Source of the DNA: Aphanomyces cochlioides
Lineage: Eukaryota; Oomycota; Saprolegniomycetes; Saprolegniales; Verrucalvaceae
DNA: 64,000 nucleotides
Assembly: GCA_019828595.1 (NCBI GenBank)
Contig: JAHQRK010000012.1
Location: 434,001-498,000, forward strand
Direction of reading: 5' to 3'
The notes under the pieces were generated by a model that ran no database searches, was not told the origin of the DNA, and saw only the letters and a list, made by a program, of their open reading frames with translations. This document shows, piece after piece, positions 53,648 through 63,652 of the stretch. How positions within the stretch are numbered: the first letter of the stretch is position 1; each line of letters opens with the position of its first letter. The position numbers were made by a program, and so were the translations under genes.

Positions 53648-54372
53648 GTTGTTTTCTGGAGTGCTTTGAGTGGCGTCTCCGTCAGACTTGCCACATAGGG
53701 TCAGTTGTCGAGCCATCCACAACGAATCCACCAATCAGAAAACTCCAATTATTCAAGTGACACTATTTGACCCAATTTGATTGGCTGTTTTCATTGAGTT
53801 TCGCTGAAAATCTTGAATTTCCACCAAATTTGACAAAACTGGGTGAGGCCAATCGAGTCACTTGACTCAAACCAATGGATTCAACAATACCGTCGACTCA
53901 TCCGGATACACAAAATTCACGGGACAGACGTGCTTGACCCAAATACCAGCAAACATTTTGCGCTCAGGTCGTCGTTCTCGCTTTATTTCACGGGTTCTAT
54001 TGGGTGGCATTCTTTGCAACGGCTTGTCAAGGTCAATCTGACTTGGCTTCATTCGCGATAAGCAGCTTATCCGGATAGTTGAAGGCAATTATTGAAACAC
54101 AGGAATCGACATTTGCGCCTCCTTTGGCGCAATTGTTGGTCCAGGCCTGACTACCGTGACCGCGCTGGAATTCCGCGTCGCTCAAAGGATGTGGAAGATC
54201 AATATTTGACGCACAAAAGATCGGAAAATCCAACGTTGCGGTGCTGATGAGACGTTTGAAGCACCAGCAATTGTTGACAACTTCGTACTGTACTTGGTGT
54301 TGTATGCTTATTTTATCCGGATAATCCGGATACGAGAATCCACGTCGAAAGTCCATTACGGTATTCAAAGAA
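53648..54372. promoter_or_regulatory. Shared intergenic promoter region of the two Ctr genes
   Basis: 725 bp lie between two divergent start codons. It contains CCAAT-type words (ACCAATCAGAAAAC near 53732; TTGATTGGCTG near 53778; GGCCAATCGAG near 53845) and several CCGGAT palindromes: TCATCCGGATAC (53898-), TTATCCGGATAG (54067-) and the tandem TTATCCGGATAATCCGGATA (54313-54332) 41 bp before the ATG at 54373. No gene is supported inside. Co-regulation of the pair is inferred. Confidence 0.55.
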
Positions 54373-55405
54373 ATGCCCAAGTGGAGCACGATGGGCCGAG
54401 TTGTCATGGTGCTGCTTCTTGCGGTCCTCGCGATCGCCCAACAGGACCTCAAGGAAACACATTGTCCTCTCTGTGATATGGACATTCAACCGCCGCTGAA
54501 TCAAACCATCAAAGGAAACCAAGCCATTTACGCTTGTGAGATGGCGGGACACCTGGACCAATTGCGCGACCCGGCGGTAAGGGGGATTCGTTCTCGATCG
54601 TCGTCTAATGTATTGCCTTGTAGAGCAAGATTCTGCGAGGGCCAGTGCCGATCACATCTCTTGATGTGCCGTACACAAAAGCACAGATGCGATGTCCCGT
54701 GTGCGACAAAGCTGAACTCAAATTTGCACTACCGTGGGGCAATCGCGGCAATCAAAAGATCTTCACATGCTCCGAGGAACATGCACACATGGTGCTTGAA
54801 AACCAGGTAGGATCTTGGCTTGTTGTTCTTGCTTCTTATAAGATATACAGGCTGCCTATTACGAAGGTGTCTTGTCCTCGTCCAGTGACGAGCTCTGCAC
54901 CCATGCCTCGGTCATGTTTGACGGATTCCAATCCACGGTTGGCGCAACATGCGTCAAGCTGTGGTTCCAGCCGTGGGTTCTGAACTCCAAAGTCAAGTAC
55001 GCGTTTGGCTTCATCGGGATTGTCCTCCTTGGCATCTTTCTCGAGTGGTTTGGCGAATACCGCGAGACAGTGGAAGATTGGTTTATCCGCCAGTATGGTA
55101 TCACCGAGACCGTCGATATAGAGGCTGATACGTTTCCTAAATCAGCCATGTCCGTGCTCGTCCAAGCCCCGGTGACGGCCCACTCCGTGCGTTCCTGCAA
55201 AGTCCCCATGTGGTGCACGATCGCGCTCAGTGGTATGTATATGGTGGCGCTCACGATCGGCTATTTGATCATGTTGGTTGCGATGGTGTATGACTCTGGA
55301 CTCTTTGTTGCGTGTATCTTGGGCCTTGGCATTGGCTTTTTCCTCTTCAAGGACACCGAGCAGGAAGAAATGAGTGGCAACATCGATCCATGCTGCTCGA
55401 CTTAA
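54373..55405 (+). CDS. Ctr-type copper transporter with Cys-rich ectodomain
   Basis: Exons 54373-54576, 54624-54806 and 54851-55405 give about 313 residues. The N-terminus is a signal peptide (MGRVVMVLLLAVLAIAQQ). Two modules follow: HCPLCDM...IYACEMAGH and MRCPVCDKAELKF...IFTCSEEHAHMV, each with a CPxC pair and a later Cys-x-x-x-His-type end, which look like metal-binding knuckles. The Ctr core is VMFDGFQSTVGATCVKLWFQPWVLNSKVKYAFGFIGIVLLGIFLEW, then IGYLIMLVAMVYDSGLFVACILGLGIGFFLF with the MxxxM and GxxxG motifs. It ends GNIDPCCST, a C-terminal Cys-Cys reminiscent of the copper-handover motif of Ctr1. Unlike the divergent neighbour it has no HMA-like tail. Confidence 0.85.
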
Positions 55406-55515
55406 GTATCCCTAATTGATCTATTTTCCATCGTCATGCAGGACATGTCCGTGAAGTCGCGGAGATAACCAAGACAAAGATACAGAGAAAAGAGAGTATA
55501 CCATTAATGCAAAGT

Positions 55516-57008
55516 CTAAGCACGCTTGAACACAGCAGCGGCACCCATACCCGTGCCAATGCACATGGAGACAACGCCGTACGTTTGGTTCGTGCGGTGC
55601 AGTCCATGCAACAACGTGGCGATTTGGCGAGCGCCCGTGCAGCCTAAAGGATGTCCCAAAGCAATTGCGCCACCAGTGGGGTTGATCTTGTGCTTGGGAA
55701 TCTTTAAATGCTCAGAGCAGTACAAAGCCTACAATGCAGTGAGCTTCGAAGAGGCAACAACGTCATTCTTACCTGGCTGGCAAAGGCTTCGTTCAATTCA
55801 AAGACGTCAATGTCGTCGATGGTCAAGCCAGCCTTCTTCAAGGCTTCAGGGATGGCGACGGCGGGACCAATGCCCATGATCTCAGGAGGGACACCCGCGA
55901 CAGCGTACGATACAAACGTGCCGAGGATGGGCAAGCCGAGTTTTTCAGCAGCTTGGCGGGTCATGACCAAGACGGCAGCAGCACCGTCGCTCACTTGGCT
56001 CGAGTTACCAGCTGTCGTCGAACCACCCTTCTTGAACGAAGGCTTCAACTTGGCAAGGCCTTGAGCGCTTGTGCCAGCGCGGACACCTTCATCGGCAGTG
56101 ACGGTCACTTGTTGTTCCTTGCCGTCAGCCAAGGTGACCTTTGTGGTAACTGGGGTAATTTCCTTGGTGAACCATCCGTTTTGTTGCGCAGCATGGGCCT
56201 TGGCGTGCGATTCAGCCGCAAAGGTATCCTAAAAGTCAAAGCGTCATGACGATATTTGAGGAGAGATACCAACCTGTTGCAAGCGCGAAATGCCGTACTT
56301 TTCGGCAACATTTTCGCTGGTAATGCCCATGGGAATGGTGCAGTTGCGAGCAGGTTCATTGGCATTGACCTAATTGATTGATCAATTCATAATATCAAAG
56401 AAGTCAAACGTACATCATCCCAGTTGACGTCAGGCGCTTGGCTTCCCATGGCGGTCAAGGACATAGATTCGACACCAGCAGCAATGCCGATGTCGTAGTA
56501 ACCGGCCTTGATGGCGCTGGCGACGTTGGCAAACGCTTGCAAGCCCGACGAGCATTGACTTCGCACGGAAATAAGGATTTATAACATAGAATTTCATCGT
56601 ACCGGTTCACAGTCGACAACGGAACGGTGTATGGGATACCAGCGCACAATTGCCCCATACGGGCACCAGCGGCAGCCGATCCAGGTTGCAGCACGTTGCC
56701 TAGATTTCACAACGATCAAGATCGAATATCACGATGGAAGTCATACCGACAACAACGTCACCGATCAACGCGGGGTCAATCTTGGTTTGTTGCAAGACAC
56801 CTTGAAACACCTACGCGTCCAAATATAAATCCTCTGAGCCGCACATTCGAGGGTCACGTACATGGCGCAACAATACATCGGGCGTCGTGTCCTTGAAGGC
56901 TCCGCGCTTCGCCTTGGCAATAGGCGTACGCGTGGCAGCGACGACGACAATTTCCGTCGCCGAGTTAGGAGCTTGGAGGTGTTGTTGAATGCGTTCAATC
57001 CGTTGCAT
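55516..57008 (-). CDS. Peroxisomal 3-ketoacyl-CoA thiolase with PTS2
   Basis: At least five exons run from ATG 57008 to the stop at 55516, giving about 430 residues. The N-terminus MQRIERIQQHLQAP contains RIERIQQHL, a good match to the peroxisomal targeting signal 2 consensus R-x5-H/Q-L. Then come EIVVVAATRTPIAKAKRGAFKD, VVVGNVLQPGSAAAGARMGQL and the acyl-acceptor Cys in RQCSSGLQAFANVA (about 56560). GMESM-type VESMSLTAMG, FELNEAFASQ, the His of NPTGGAIALGHPLGCTGARQ and the second catalytic Cys complete the thiolase. It cleaves 3-ketoacyl-CoA in peroxisomal beta-oxidation. A CCGGAT palindrome lies about 80 bp upstream. Confidence 0.93.
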
Positions 57009-57586
57009 CTTGTGAAATGAAGAGCCCTCTTCTGAATTGAAAGATCAGGGAAGTCATCACATCTGGGGATATTGTTGACATCATCACCGGATATCCGGAT
57101 ACGAAGTTGAAGTTCAACTCTCTAAAAAACTCTCAATAATCGAACAAAAGATATATTGCAAACTCTTACTTTACTCTCACAATAGCACTCAGGAATGCTT
57201 GCAAGTGAGAGTGTAGCCACTGTGCTCTCAGACGATGACATCACTTTTTTACAGAGGACTTGCTCCGTTGACTCTCAATTTGACTCTTGTTTTTAGTATA
57301 TTCTAAGTGCGGAATTGAAAGTCTATCTCTCAAATACACTCATCTGGTTCAATGAGTCATCCGGATAATCAAATGGACACCAAGGGGTCAATAATTTAAA
57401 TTACTCTCAAATAACTCAATATTTCGATTCTATATTATTAATATTGCACCCTTACACTCTCAACTCACTCTCACCCTACTGTGACAAACTATGAGATCGT
57501 GGAGAGTGATCTCAACATTTTGGACTTTTACTCTCCTTCACTCTCTCGTTCTTGCATTTGCATGAATCGGTGGACTGTGGGCGCAA
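57009..57586. promoter_or_regulatory. Divergent intergenic region with CCGGAT sites and many ACTCTC words
   Basis: Between the thiolase and exportin-5 genes. ATATCCGGATAC lies at 57091- (thiolase side) and TCATCCGGATAATC at 57357-. The words ACTCTC/GAGAGT/ACTCAC recur more than a dozen times between 57118 and 57550, giving a polypyrimidine-biased, AT-rich texture. No gene is supported. Confidence 0.5.
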
Positions 57587-60500
57587 ATGGATCGCAATGT
57601 GTACGAGCAAGTTTTGTGTGCCGTGGATGTGTGCCACTCGAGCACGAGTAGTCAGAATGAACGCCACGCAGCGTATGCGTACTGCGAAGAGTTCCAGAAG
57701 CGCCACGATTGCATCCAGTACGCGTTTTACCTGCTGCAAGACTCAACGCGATCGTCCCAGCACCGCCATTTTGCATTGCATGTGATTGAAACGTGGATTC
57801 GACAGCACTGGAAAGCATGCTCACCAGACGAAGCAGTCAACTATCGAGTCACGCTCTTAACCATCATGGCGTCGCATTTACAGCAAGACGAACCGACGTT
57901 TCTCAAGGAAAAGCTCGTCAAAGTCGTGGCTGACATTGCCAAGCGTTCGTTTCCTCAACGATGGCCCGACATGCTCCAACATTTGACACAAGTTTGGTCT
58001 ATTAGTTCTCTCCATGCTGAGCTTGTGATGCTCATCTTTCGCTCGATTGCTGAAGATTGTGTCAGTTCGTCATTCAACAGCACGATTCCACCCGCGAGAC
58101 GCAAAGATATTCTCCAAGGACTCAACGCTCTCTTTCCAACGCTCTTCCCATATGTCTACCGCGAACTCGAGCAACAATATGTGCGACTGCAGCAACAGGA
58201 CACTCGAGCAGCCTCAGTTATCCTCGCAGGACTGCAAATGTTGAAGGAATTTCTCGACTGGATGCCCGTCACGACTGCTGCATCTCCAGAGACCAACTTT
58301 ATTGCCGTCGCGAGTCTCCTGGTTCAGTCAGCCACTGCTCCTCTGTCTCTTCGCATTGCGGCCGCTGAATGCTTGGAAGAGTTCTTTTCACGATCATTTG
58401 CCAAGGAGAACCTCATGTTGCTCAAGGACACAAGCATTGTGTGTTGGTCTTCCTTGTCGACGATTTCAGTTGCTGGTCCTGTCAATGACGCGGACACGTT
58501 GCTCCTCCATCAGCATATCAACCGAATCCTCGTCAGTTGGGGAACGCATCAAGTGGACTTGTTGGTTCCTGAGCTTCCATCAACTCTTCCAGTGTTCCAA
58601 CCATACTTCAGCCTCCTCCAAGCGCTCTTTGCCCACTCGAGCCTTCATATCACAGAAGCACAAGTCATTGTCTGGCTCAATCTGCTCAAAGTGACGCCGT
58701 TGCAGCCTTACATTGACTATCCAGCTCTGTGGCAATCTTGTCTAGACAAGTACTTCAAACTCACATCACCTGACCGCGACGACGCGCCCGCGACTGTTCT
58801 ACTCGAATTTGACGACCAGGATGCGTACAACGCCTTTTATGGCAACTTTCGAGGCCGGCTCTATGGCATCCTCCGTCTTCTCGTGCAGAAACAACCCCCA
58901 GTGGCGCTCCAACATTTGTACGATCGATTGCATTATGTCTTGACGCAGCAGAGTGCGGGCACTGACAACTTGGACGACTTGGGCCATTGCACAGACGTCA
59001 CAACGGCACATCTCTTCCATGAAGGCATGGCATCCCTCACGGACTGTTTGGTGAAATCGCTGCCAGACTCGGTGTACGACAACGCTCAACTTCTCCAAAA
59101 GCTCGGCCAGTCTGTCGAACTCCTCTTGGCATACACGACGCTTGATCCATGGCTGCTCTTCCGCCACTGTCTTGCGCTTGCTTCCTTCTCCAAGTACTAC
59201 ATGCGAGTGCCAGCAACTTATCCCCGCGTCTTTGACCGTCTCTTCGGGTTGATTGTCTTTTGCGAACCTGGCGAGTCGATCATGACAAGCATGCGGCCGA
59301 CATCGACAAATGTTCGCCGCCGTGCCTTGGCCTCTTTGATTTCAATCTGTCATGCGGGTCCCGTGCACGTTCTTCCTTACTTGCCCATCCTGTGCGTCCA
59401 AGTGGTGAACCTTTTCCCCCAAGTCCTCGACAGCGAGAGCGTTCTCATGTATGAAATGCTGGTCGTCGTGTCGAATTCGATGCCGACGTTGGAAGAACGC
59501 GTCGCCTTTATTCAGGAGCTCACAGCGCGTCCTCTGACCGAATGGACGAGTGGTGAAATGACTCAAGTGGTTTCCTCGCCGGACAACCTCGTCAAAGCTC
59601 TTGACCAAGGCACGGTCCTCTTTGCAATCTTGAAGACATTGACGACGCTGTACGGCATTGCCAAGCGTATTGAGATCAAAGACGACGAGAACCAACAGCC
59701 TACCAAGCATCCGTTTGCCTCGAGCTGGCCACTTCTCCTGCCCAACCTCACTGCACTCCTTGCGACGCTCCAAGCGCTGTCGAATCCAGCGATGCGCCAA
59801 GCCGTGCTCGAGTCGAATGCCCGCGGTCTTCTATGTATGTCCCATGAAGAAATCAATCAAGCGCTCTTGGGCAAAGAGGTCGTCGAAGTGACGGCTCCAG
59901 CCGTGATGAAAGCAGCTCGATGGGCCAAGAACGTCCGCGATATTTGCTTTCACTTGCTCGGATGCGCTTTGAGCCATGCCAATGTGTACACATCGCTCGA
60001 CGTCGCTGGTTTACTGAACGCGTCGGTGCTGGCGAACCTCTCATGGCTGGAACACCGCCACTGGAAGAGTTTTCTATCGAGTGTGTGGTTGCCGTTTGTC
60101 AAGTCGTGCCCACCCACGCTCTACTCGTCGCTGTTGGAACCGACGGTGCGTCTCATCTTGACGCATTTGCACGAACGCATTGTTGTGTCCAACTCGGCGC
60201 CGCTTTACCAACCGCATTTTGACGGCGTGGACATTCAAGCGACGACTGTCGATACGATTTGCCATGCGCTTTTCCTCGAAGTCGTTCGACACACCGTTGA
60301 CTTTATCGAGGCGCTCGTCGATGCCAAGACAGTCGTCGATATGGAATCCGATCATCCCAAGCACATCGTCGTGGAAAGCGACCGCCTCTTGCGTGACTTT
60401 GTCTTGTCCAGCGACGTGCTCACTGGCCTCGTCGTGCGACTACTGGTGGCAATCCTTGGCTGGACGGATACATTGAGTGCTCGCCGCGCGACGACGCTCT

Positions 60501-61024
60501 TGGATCGTCTCGTGAGCATTTTGTTCACGCAGAGACAGCATTTCGAGTTGTTTGGCAAGGATGTCTTTGCCGCCGCGTTGGGAACGCTCCTCCAGCATTT
60601 CCACGACGTCGATGATGGACTTAAATGGGAAGTGATCAACCTCTTGCGCAATATTTATTGTCGTCTCACGCTTGGCTTGCTCCCCGTGGATGAATGCAAA
60701 GGCATTGATCCACTCAACCAGCCTTTGAAATCCGACCATGAGCTCTGTCTAGTGCCGCGATCGATCCTGGCTGGGTTGCATGGTGTCGAGCCAGCTCAAG
60801 TTGTCGAGTTCGAGGCGAATTTGCGTGCTCATCCGAGCGCCAAGACGCAGAAGAATTACCTCAAAGAGTTTGTCGAGACGCCGTTCTTGGCATACGTCCA
60901 AGCCCCACACACGTTCAAGGCCATTGAAGATTTGCCCGAGTCGCTCGTGATCCGTCAACCTGGTGGCAACAAACCGAACCCACCAGTCATTGTCGATGCG
61001 TCGGCACTCTTTGCAGGCCAGTAA
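57587..61024 (+). CDS. XPO5: Exportin-5 (karyopherin beta)
   Basis: A single exon of 1,145 codons from ATG 57587, unusual in length for this intron-rich window. It is an all-helical HEAT protein. The N-terminal third matches exportin-5/HASTY: YCEEFQKRHDCIQYAFYLL, HFALHVIETWIRQHW, then FLKEKLVKVVADIAKRSFPQRWPDMLQHLTQVW (the XPO1-like domain) and LVMLIFRSIAEDC...PPARRKDILQGL. The length is close to animal and plant exportin-5 (about 1,200). The protein exports small structured RNAs (pre-miRNA in animals, tRNA and minihelix RNAs) or proteins with RanGTP. The start lies 27 bp after another ATG in a different frame. Confidence 0.93.
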   Translation: MDRNVYEQVLCAVDVCHSSTSSQNERHAAYAYCEEFQKRHDCIQYAFYLLQDSTRSSQHRHFALHVIETWIRQHWKACSPDEAVNYRVTLLTIMASHLQQDEPTFLKEKLVKVVADIAKRSFPQRWPDMLQHLTQVWSISSLHAELVMLIFRSIAEDCVSSSFNSTIPPARRKDILQGLNALFPTLFPYVYRELEQQYVRLQQQDTRAASVILAGLQMLKEFLDWMPVTTAASPETNFIAVASLLVQSATAPLSLRIAAAECLEEFFSRSFAKENLMLLKDTSIVCWSSLSTISVAGPVNDADTLLLHQHINRILVSWGTHQVDLLVPELPSTLPVFQPYFSLLQALFAHSSLHITEAQVIVWLNLLKVTPLQPYIDYPALWQSCLDKYFKLTSPDRDDAPATVLLEFDDQDAYNAFYGNFRGRLYGILRLLVQKQPPVALQHLYDRLHYVLTQQSAGTDNLDDLGHCTDVTTAHLFHEGMASLTDCLVKSLPDSVYDNAQLLQKLGQSVELLLAYTTLDPWLLFRHCLALASFSKYYMRVPATYPRVFDRLFGLIVFCEPGESIMTSMRPTSTNVRRRALASLISICHAGPVHVLPYLPILCVQVVNLFPQVLDSESVLMYEMLVVVSNSMPTLEERVAFIQELTARPLTEWTSGEMTQVVSSPDNLVKALDQGTVLFAILKTLTTLYGIAKRIEIKDDENQQPTKHPFASSWPLLLPNLTALLATLQALSNPAMRQAVLESNARGLLCMSHEEINQALLGKEVVEVTAPAVMKAARWAKNVRDICFHLLGCALSHANVYTSLDVAGLLNASVLANLSWLEHRHWKSFLSSVWLPFVKSCPPTLYSSLLEPTVRLILTHLHERIVVSNSAPLYQPHFDGVDIQATTVDTICHALFLEVVRHTVDFIEALVDAKTVVDMESDHPKHIVVESDRLLRDFVLSSDVLTGLVVRLLVAILGWTDTLSARRATTLLDRLVSILFTQRQHFELFGKDVFAAALGTLLQHFHDVDDGLKWEVINLLRNIYCRLTLGLLPVDECKGIDPLNQPLKSDHELCLVPRSILAGLHGVEPAQVVEFEANLRAHPSAKTQKNYLKEFVETPFLAYVQAPHTFKAIEDLPESLVIRQPGGNKPNPPVIVDASALFAGQ

Positions 61025-61615
61025 GAGTCGTATTTAACAATAGAAGAGTTTTGTATCCATATCAGCTTCGCTTCAGTGTTGTAGACTGCTCAGAAGATCT
61101 ATTGAGGCATGCGTTCATAGCTTGGTGATTCAAGTCTTGATGCTGTTGACCGCAGATATGGGTGCTAAAATGCGCAAACGGGGGTCAAATCATGAGCACT
61201 TCAAGCTGCATCTCGCAGTGTACTCTCAACTTCCCTTAAGTTCTCGAGTATTTATCCCCTTGATGAGGACCGGCGTATGTTTCCTGGACCAGATCGAGTG
61301 CATTCTTTCGCGGAAGTGCATTCGATCCCATGTTCGTCAAGAGCTTCAACCTGTGATTCACTCAAAGTTGAAGTTGTTATCCGGAATACCCATGGTTATC
61401 ATGATTTTCACTTGATTAAATTATATCTACTTACAGAAAATATACGTATTCCAAATTGTCACATTTAATATATCACAACAGACATACTATAGATTTTATA
61501 TTTCAAATTATAGGCGTGTTCTATATATCAAACACGACTTACTTTAAACATGAGAGACGATCTATCCGGATAACGTGGAGTTATTTCGAGGGATTTCCAT
61601 TTTGGAATTTGCGCC
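61025..61615. promoter_or_regulatory. Intergenic region and urocanase promoter
   Basis: AT-rich at 61400-61560. CCGGAT motifs: TTATCCGGAATACC (61377-) and TATCCGGATAA (61563-61573), the latter 43 bp before the urocanase ATG. No gene is supported: the frame at 61122-61415 shows no features. Confidence 0.5.
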
Positions 61616-63652
61616 ATGACCAACGCGACGATCCTTCAAGTGCTGACTCAGGGGGTTGGGAAAACACTCCCAGAGCACCCCGGCAAGAACACCTCTGTGC
61701 CTCAAGCGCCAGTGCGCTCGCCTGTGTTGACGGAACATGAATATCAATTGGCGATCAAGAATGCTTTGCGATATTTCCCCAAGGAATGGCATGCGACTCT
61801 CGCGCCAGAATTTGCGACCGAGCTCAAGGAAGAAGGACATATCTACATGCACCGATTCCGCCCAACGCAGTATGAAATGAAGGGATACCCCATTGAAATG
61901 TACCCCGCCAAGATCGTTGCTGCGAAAGCCATCATGATGATGATCATGAATAACTTGGACAATGCCATTGCACAATTTCCAGTCCATTTGATCACGTACG
62001 GTGGTAATGGCAGTGTCTTCAGCAATTGGGCGCAATATCACCTTGTCATGCAGTACCTCTCTCAAATGACGGAAGACCAAACGCTCGTGCTCTACTCTGG
62101 ACACCCTCTCGGTCTTTTTCCAAGTTCCCCCGACTCTCCACGCGTTATCGTCACGAATGGTATGATGATTCCTAATTACTCGACTCGTGAAATGTACGAC
62201 AAGCTCTATGCCATGGGTAACACTCAATACGGTCAAATGACTGCCGGAAGCTACTGCTACATTGGTCCTCAAGGTATTGTCCACGGCACGACGATCACTG
62301 TGATGAATGCATGCCGCAAGTATCTCCAACGCGAAGACATGAAAGGCGTTGTGTATGTTTCCTCTGGTCTCGGTGGTATGAGTGGAGCTCAACCCAAAGC
62401 AGGTGTGGTTGCTGGAATGATCTCAGTCACAGCTGAAGTCGACATGTCTGCCATCCAAAAACGCCATGCTCAAGGTTGGGTGAATGAAATTGCGTCGACG
62501 TTGGACGAATGCCTCGACAAGATTCGTGAAGCTCGCAAGGAACAACAAGTTGTGTCGATCGCATACCACGGCAACGTCGTTGATCTCTGGGAAGCCCTTG
62601 CCCATGCTGCTGACCAAGGCGAGATGCTTGTGGACTTGGGATCTGACCAAACGTCGCTGCACAACCCTTACAACGGTGGCTATTACCCAGTCCAATTGTC
62701 CTTCAATGAATCCCTCGACATGATGGTGTTCGATCCTCCAAAGTTCAAGCAGCTCGTCCAGGAAAGTCTCGTGCGTCATGTCAATGCCATTAACCGTCTT
62801 ACTGGTCATGGCATGTTCTTCTGGGACTATGGTAACTCGTTCTTGCTCGAAGCCAGCCGAGCTGGCGCTGATATCTTCAAGTCCAACCCAGAAGATGGAT
62901 TCAAGTACCCAACTTACGTCCAAGACATCATGGGCGACATTTTCTCGCTTGGTTTCGGTCCTTTCCGATGGGTCTGTGCTTCGGGCGATCCTAATGACCT
63001 CCGCACCACGGATCGCATTGCTGCTCGCATCCTTGACGAATATTTGGCCAGTGCACCACCCCGCGTGGCAGCTCAACTGCGTGACAACCTCAAGTGGATC
63101 CAAGCTGCCGAAGAAAACCAATTGGTTGTCGGCACTCAAGCCCGTATTTTGTACGCGGATCGCTTCGCCCGGCAGTCCATTGCAGTGGCGTTCAACAAAG
63201 CCATCGCATCGGGAGAGCTCTCTGGCCCAGTTGTCTTGAGCCGTGACCATCACGATGTCAGTGGCACGGACAGTCCATACCGTGAAACCTCGAACGTCAC
63301 TGATGGATCCATGTTTACCGCCGATATGGCGATTCACAACGTGATCGGCGATGCCTTCCGTGGTGCCACTTGGGTTGCTATCCACAACGGTGGAGGCTGT
63401 GGCTGGGGTGAAGTCATCAACGGAGGCTTTGGCATGGTCCTTGATGGTTCCAACGCCGCCGAACGCAAAGCCGCCACCATGTTGCGATGGGACGTCAACA
63501 ATGGTGTCGCACGCCGCGCTTGGGGTCGCAACGACAATGCCATTTTTGCCATGGAGCGCGAAATGGAAGTCGACCCGTTGCTCAAGGTCACTCTCCCTCA
63601 AGCTACCGACGACGACTTGATCAAATCTGTGTGCGAGGCTACGTTCACGTAG
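61616..63652 (+). CDS. UROC1: Urocanate hydratase
   Basis: A single exon of 678 codons. It has all conserved blocks of urocanase: ITYGGNGSVFSNWAQYHLVMQYLSQM, YSGHPLGLFPSS, the NAD-binding region TAGSYCYIGPQGIVHGTT and SSGLGGMSGAQPKAG. These are followed by SDQTSLHNPYNGGYYPVQL, the segment GFGPFRWVCASGDPNDL, and VLSRDHHDVSGTDSPYRETSN near the substrate-binding end. Length fits the eukaryotic/UROC1 class. The enzyme converts urocanate to 4-imidazolone-5-propionate in histidine catabolism, in the cytosol. The other histidine-degradation genes are not in the window. Confidence 0.97.
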   Translation: MTNATILQVLTQGVGKTLPEHPGKNTSVPQAPVRSPVLTEHEYQLAIKNALRYFPKEWHATLAPEFATELKEEGHIYMHRFRPTQYEMKGYPIEMYPAKIVAAKAIMMMIMNNLDNAIAQFPVHLITYGGNGSVFSNWAQYHLVMQYLSQMTEDQTLVLYSGHPLGLFPSSPDSPRVIVTNGMMIPNYSTREMYDKLYAMGNTQYGQMTAGSYCYIGPQGIVHGTTITVMNACRKYLQREDMKGVVYVSSGLGGMSGAQPKAGVVAGMISVTAEVDMSAIQKRHAQGWVNEIASTLDECLDKIREARKEQQVVSIAYHGNVVDLWEALAHAADQGEMLVDLGSDQTSLHNPYNGGYYPVQLSFNESLDMMVFDPPKFKQLVQESLVRHVNAINRLTGHGMFFWDYGNSFLLEASRAGADIFKSNPEDGFKYPTYVQDIMGDIFSLGFGPFRWVCASGDPNDLRTTDRIAARILDEYLASAPPRVAAQLRDNLKWIQAAEENQLVVGTQARILYADRFARQSIAVAFNKAIASGELSGPVVLSRDHHDVSGTDSPYRETSNVTDGSMFTADMAIHNVIGDAFRGATWVAIHNGGGCGWGEVINGGFGMVLDGSNAAERKAATMLRWDVNNGVARRAWGRNDNAIFAMEREMEVDPLLKVTLPQATDDDLIKSVCEATFT

